NCBI RefSeq assembly: GCF_011040385.1
Contig: NZ_JAAIKB010000009.1
Coordinates: 62,001 to 126,000, forward strand
DNA: 64,000 bases
Origin: Falsiroseomonas algicola
GTDB taxonomy: Bacteria; Pseudomonadota; Alphaproteobacteria; Acetobacterales; Acetobacteraceae
Reading direction: 5' to 3'
The notes below the pieces were generated by a model, which was given only the letters and a program-made list of their open reading frames with translations, was not told where the DNA came from and searched no databases. The first letter of the stretch is position 1, and every line of letters starts with the position of its first letter. Position numbers and translations under genes: made by a program. Shown here one piece after another: positions 62,832 to 64,000 of this stretch.

Positions 62832-64000
62832 CTATCGCGAAAAGCCCTTCGTCGGCTCCACCACCGGCATCAGGGGGAGCAGCGCCTCCAGGTCCCGCTC
62901 CGCCCGGCAGGCGAGGTAGCGGTCGCCCTCCTCGCCCTCGATCGGGAAAACGGTCAGGCCGATATCGCCATAGACACGCAGCAACCCGGGGCCGACGCGC
63001 CAGAAGGCCGCATCCACGCCGGCGCGGTCGCACATGTCCCGGAAGCGCCAGATGGCGGAGACGCGGTCCCGCTCCTCCCCCATCGGGTCACCCAGCGCCA
63101 GCCAGATGCCGTCCCGCTTCACGAAGCCGAAGCCCGCGCGCCCGGCCTCCCCGAACACCGCGCCGTCGGCGGTCTCCGGCGCCACGGCACCCAGCGCCTT
63201 CAGGCGGCCGCGCACCTCCTGATCCCATGGCTCCGGCGCCAGCCGCGCGGGGCGGAGCAGCCGGGCCGCGGCCACCAGCAGCAGCACGGCGGCCAGGCCC
63301 ACGGAGAAGCGCAGGCTGTCCGGCGCCAGCGGGCTCATCACGACTTCCCACCAGCTCTCGCCGCCGACCCTGCCGCCATAGCTCACCATGGCGAGCATGA
63401 TGGCGCAGGCGCCGACGACGGCCAGTGGCAGCACCGTCTCCACCCCCAGCGGCTCCCGCATCAGCCTTGCGTCCCGGTAGAAGGCGCTGCGCATGGCGGC
63501 CAGCAGCGCGGCCACCAGCAGGAAGGCGCCCCAGAGCCACCAGGCATCGCCCCGCAGCCAGCAGATCAGCGCGCCATTCAGCAGCAGCACGATCCCGGCG
63601 CCCCAGGCCAGCGTCAGCCGCCGCAGCAGCCCATAGCCCATCACCAGCAGCAGCGACCCCACGACGGAAGCCGCGAAGTGGGAGGCGACGGCCGCCTCAT
63701 ACCCCGCCCAGAGCGCGACGGCGCTGTCCCGCGTCGGCAGCGCGCCCAGGAACAGCAGCAGCGTGCCACCCAGCCCCACCAGCCCCGCGATGGCCGGCAC
63801 TTCCAGCGCATCCGTCACGCGCTGGTCGGCCACGAAGCGCGCCAGCACGGCGCGGCGCTGCGCGATCTCGAACCCCGCGAAGAGGATGCCCGCCAGGAAC
63901 AGCGGCACGATGTAGTAGTAGAGGCGGAACAGCAGCAGCGCGCCCACCACCTGCGCCGGCGTCAGCCAGGGCTGCAGGCCGATCAGGATGGCGCCGTCGA
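62832..64000 (-). CDS. MprF-like membrane protein, partial, truncated C-terminus
   Basis: The gene enters from beyond base 64000; 389 codons are visible. At least seven transmembrane segments are seen (for example LLFRLYYYIVPLFLAGILFA and VLPLAVVGACAIMLAMVSYG), then the start of a DUF2156 domain (GFGFVKRDGIWLALGDPMGE, IWRFRDMCDRAG). MprF transfers lysine or alanine to phosphatidylglycerol. Only about 89 residues follow ALGDP, where the full domain needs well over 200, so the aminoacyl-transfer core seems missing. The adjacent gene leaves no room for it. The tail GDRYLACRAERDLEALLPL suggests an internal deletion. Confidence 0.75.
   Translation of the reverse strand, partial: DGAILIGLQPWLTPAQVVGALLLFRLYYYIVPLFLAGILFAGFEIAQRRAVLARFVADQRVTDALEVPAIAGLVGLGGTLLLFLGALPTRDSAVALWAGYEAAVASHFAASVVGSLLLVMGYGLLRRLTLAWGAGIVLLLNGALICWLRGDAWWLWGAFLLVAALLAAMRSAFYRDARLMREPLGVETVLPLAVVGACAIMLAMVSYGGRVGGESWWEVVMSPLAPDSLRFSVGLAAVLLLVAAARLLRPARLAPEPWDQEVRGRLKALGAVAPETADGAVFGEAGRAGFGFVKRDGIWLALGDPMGEERDRVSAIWRFRDMCDRAGVDAAFWRVGPGLLRVYGDIGLTVFPIEGEEGDRYLACRAERDLEALLPLMPVVEPTKGFSR

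Overview
The window looks like chromosome of an alphaproteobacterium of the Acetobacteraceae, near Roseomonas and its relatives. The grounds are very high GC with strong G/C third-position bias, an F1-only ATP synthase operon (atpHAGDC), an envC-ctpA-DUF610-rppH cell-envelope cluster, and several orphan periplasmic Bug (tripartite tricarboxylate, TTT) receptors. The placement is inference; no rRNA, tRNA or CRISPR array is visible. Genes are tightly packed and no gene-free stretch reaches 300 bases.

Layout. 1-4.2 kb: tandem GntR/FCD regulators, metX, and divergent hisC-tyrA. 4.5-6.1 kb: a cupin very close to manganese hydroxynitrile lyases and an MFS transporter. 6.3-11.4 kb: atpHAGDC with two hairpins in the atpD-atpC gap and a strong terminator. 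11.4-15.7 kb: a diiron ferritin-like protein, two tandem GH10 glycosidases and a Bug receptor. 15.7-20.4 kb (minus): envC-like amidase activator, CtpA protease, DUF610 protein and RppH. 20.5-23.7 kb: oxalate-CoA-ligase-like synthetase, ketopantoate-reductase family protein and WrbA. 23.8-46.5 kb: a catabolic region with a FAH-family hydrolase, polysaccharide deacetylase, SDRs, three alpha/beta hydrolases, an extradiol-dioxygenase-like VOC protein, class IV aminotransferase, a TPP enzyme with hyuBA, a UxaA-family dehydratase, an amidase, a peptide-type binding protein and two Bug receptors. Three convergent gene pairs here overlap at their 3' ends. 46.6-47.7 kb: a cysteine-rich secreted protein and a DUF952 protein.

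47.7-60.5 kb is the main accessory element: a compact podovirus (T7-type) particle cassette, almost all on the minus strand. In transcription order it has two small proteins, a terminator, a small head protein, portal, scaffold, capsid, tail tubular A and B, a gp14-like internal protein, tail fibre/spike, small and large terminase, a one-helix membrane protein and a SleB-type endolysin. Every ORF is intact and many overlap by ATGA. There is no integrase, replication gene, phage RNA polymerase or large ejection protein. A divergent S24 (CI/LexA-like) repressor at 60.7 kb faces it across a region with repeated GAACAA/TTGTTC motifs. This could be a decayed prophage or a domesticated, possibly gene-transfer-agent-like, particle; it is the best candidate here for an undescribed system.

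61.4-64 kb: a divergent HxlR regulator/QorB-like pair, then a partial MprF-like membrane protein whose catalytic C-terminal half appears to be missing.
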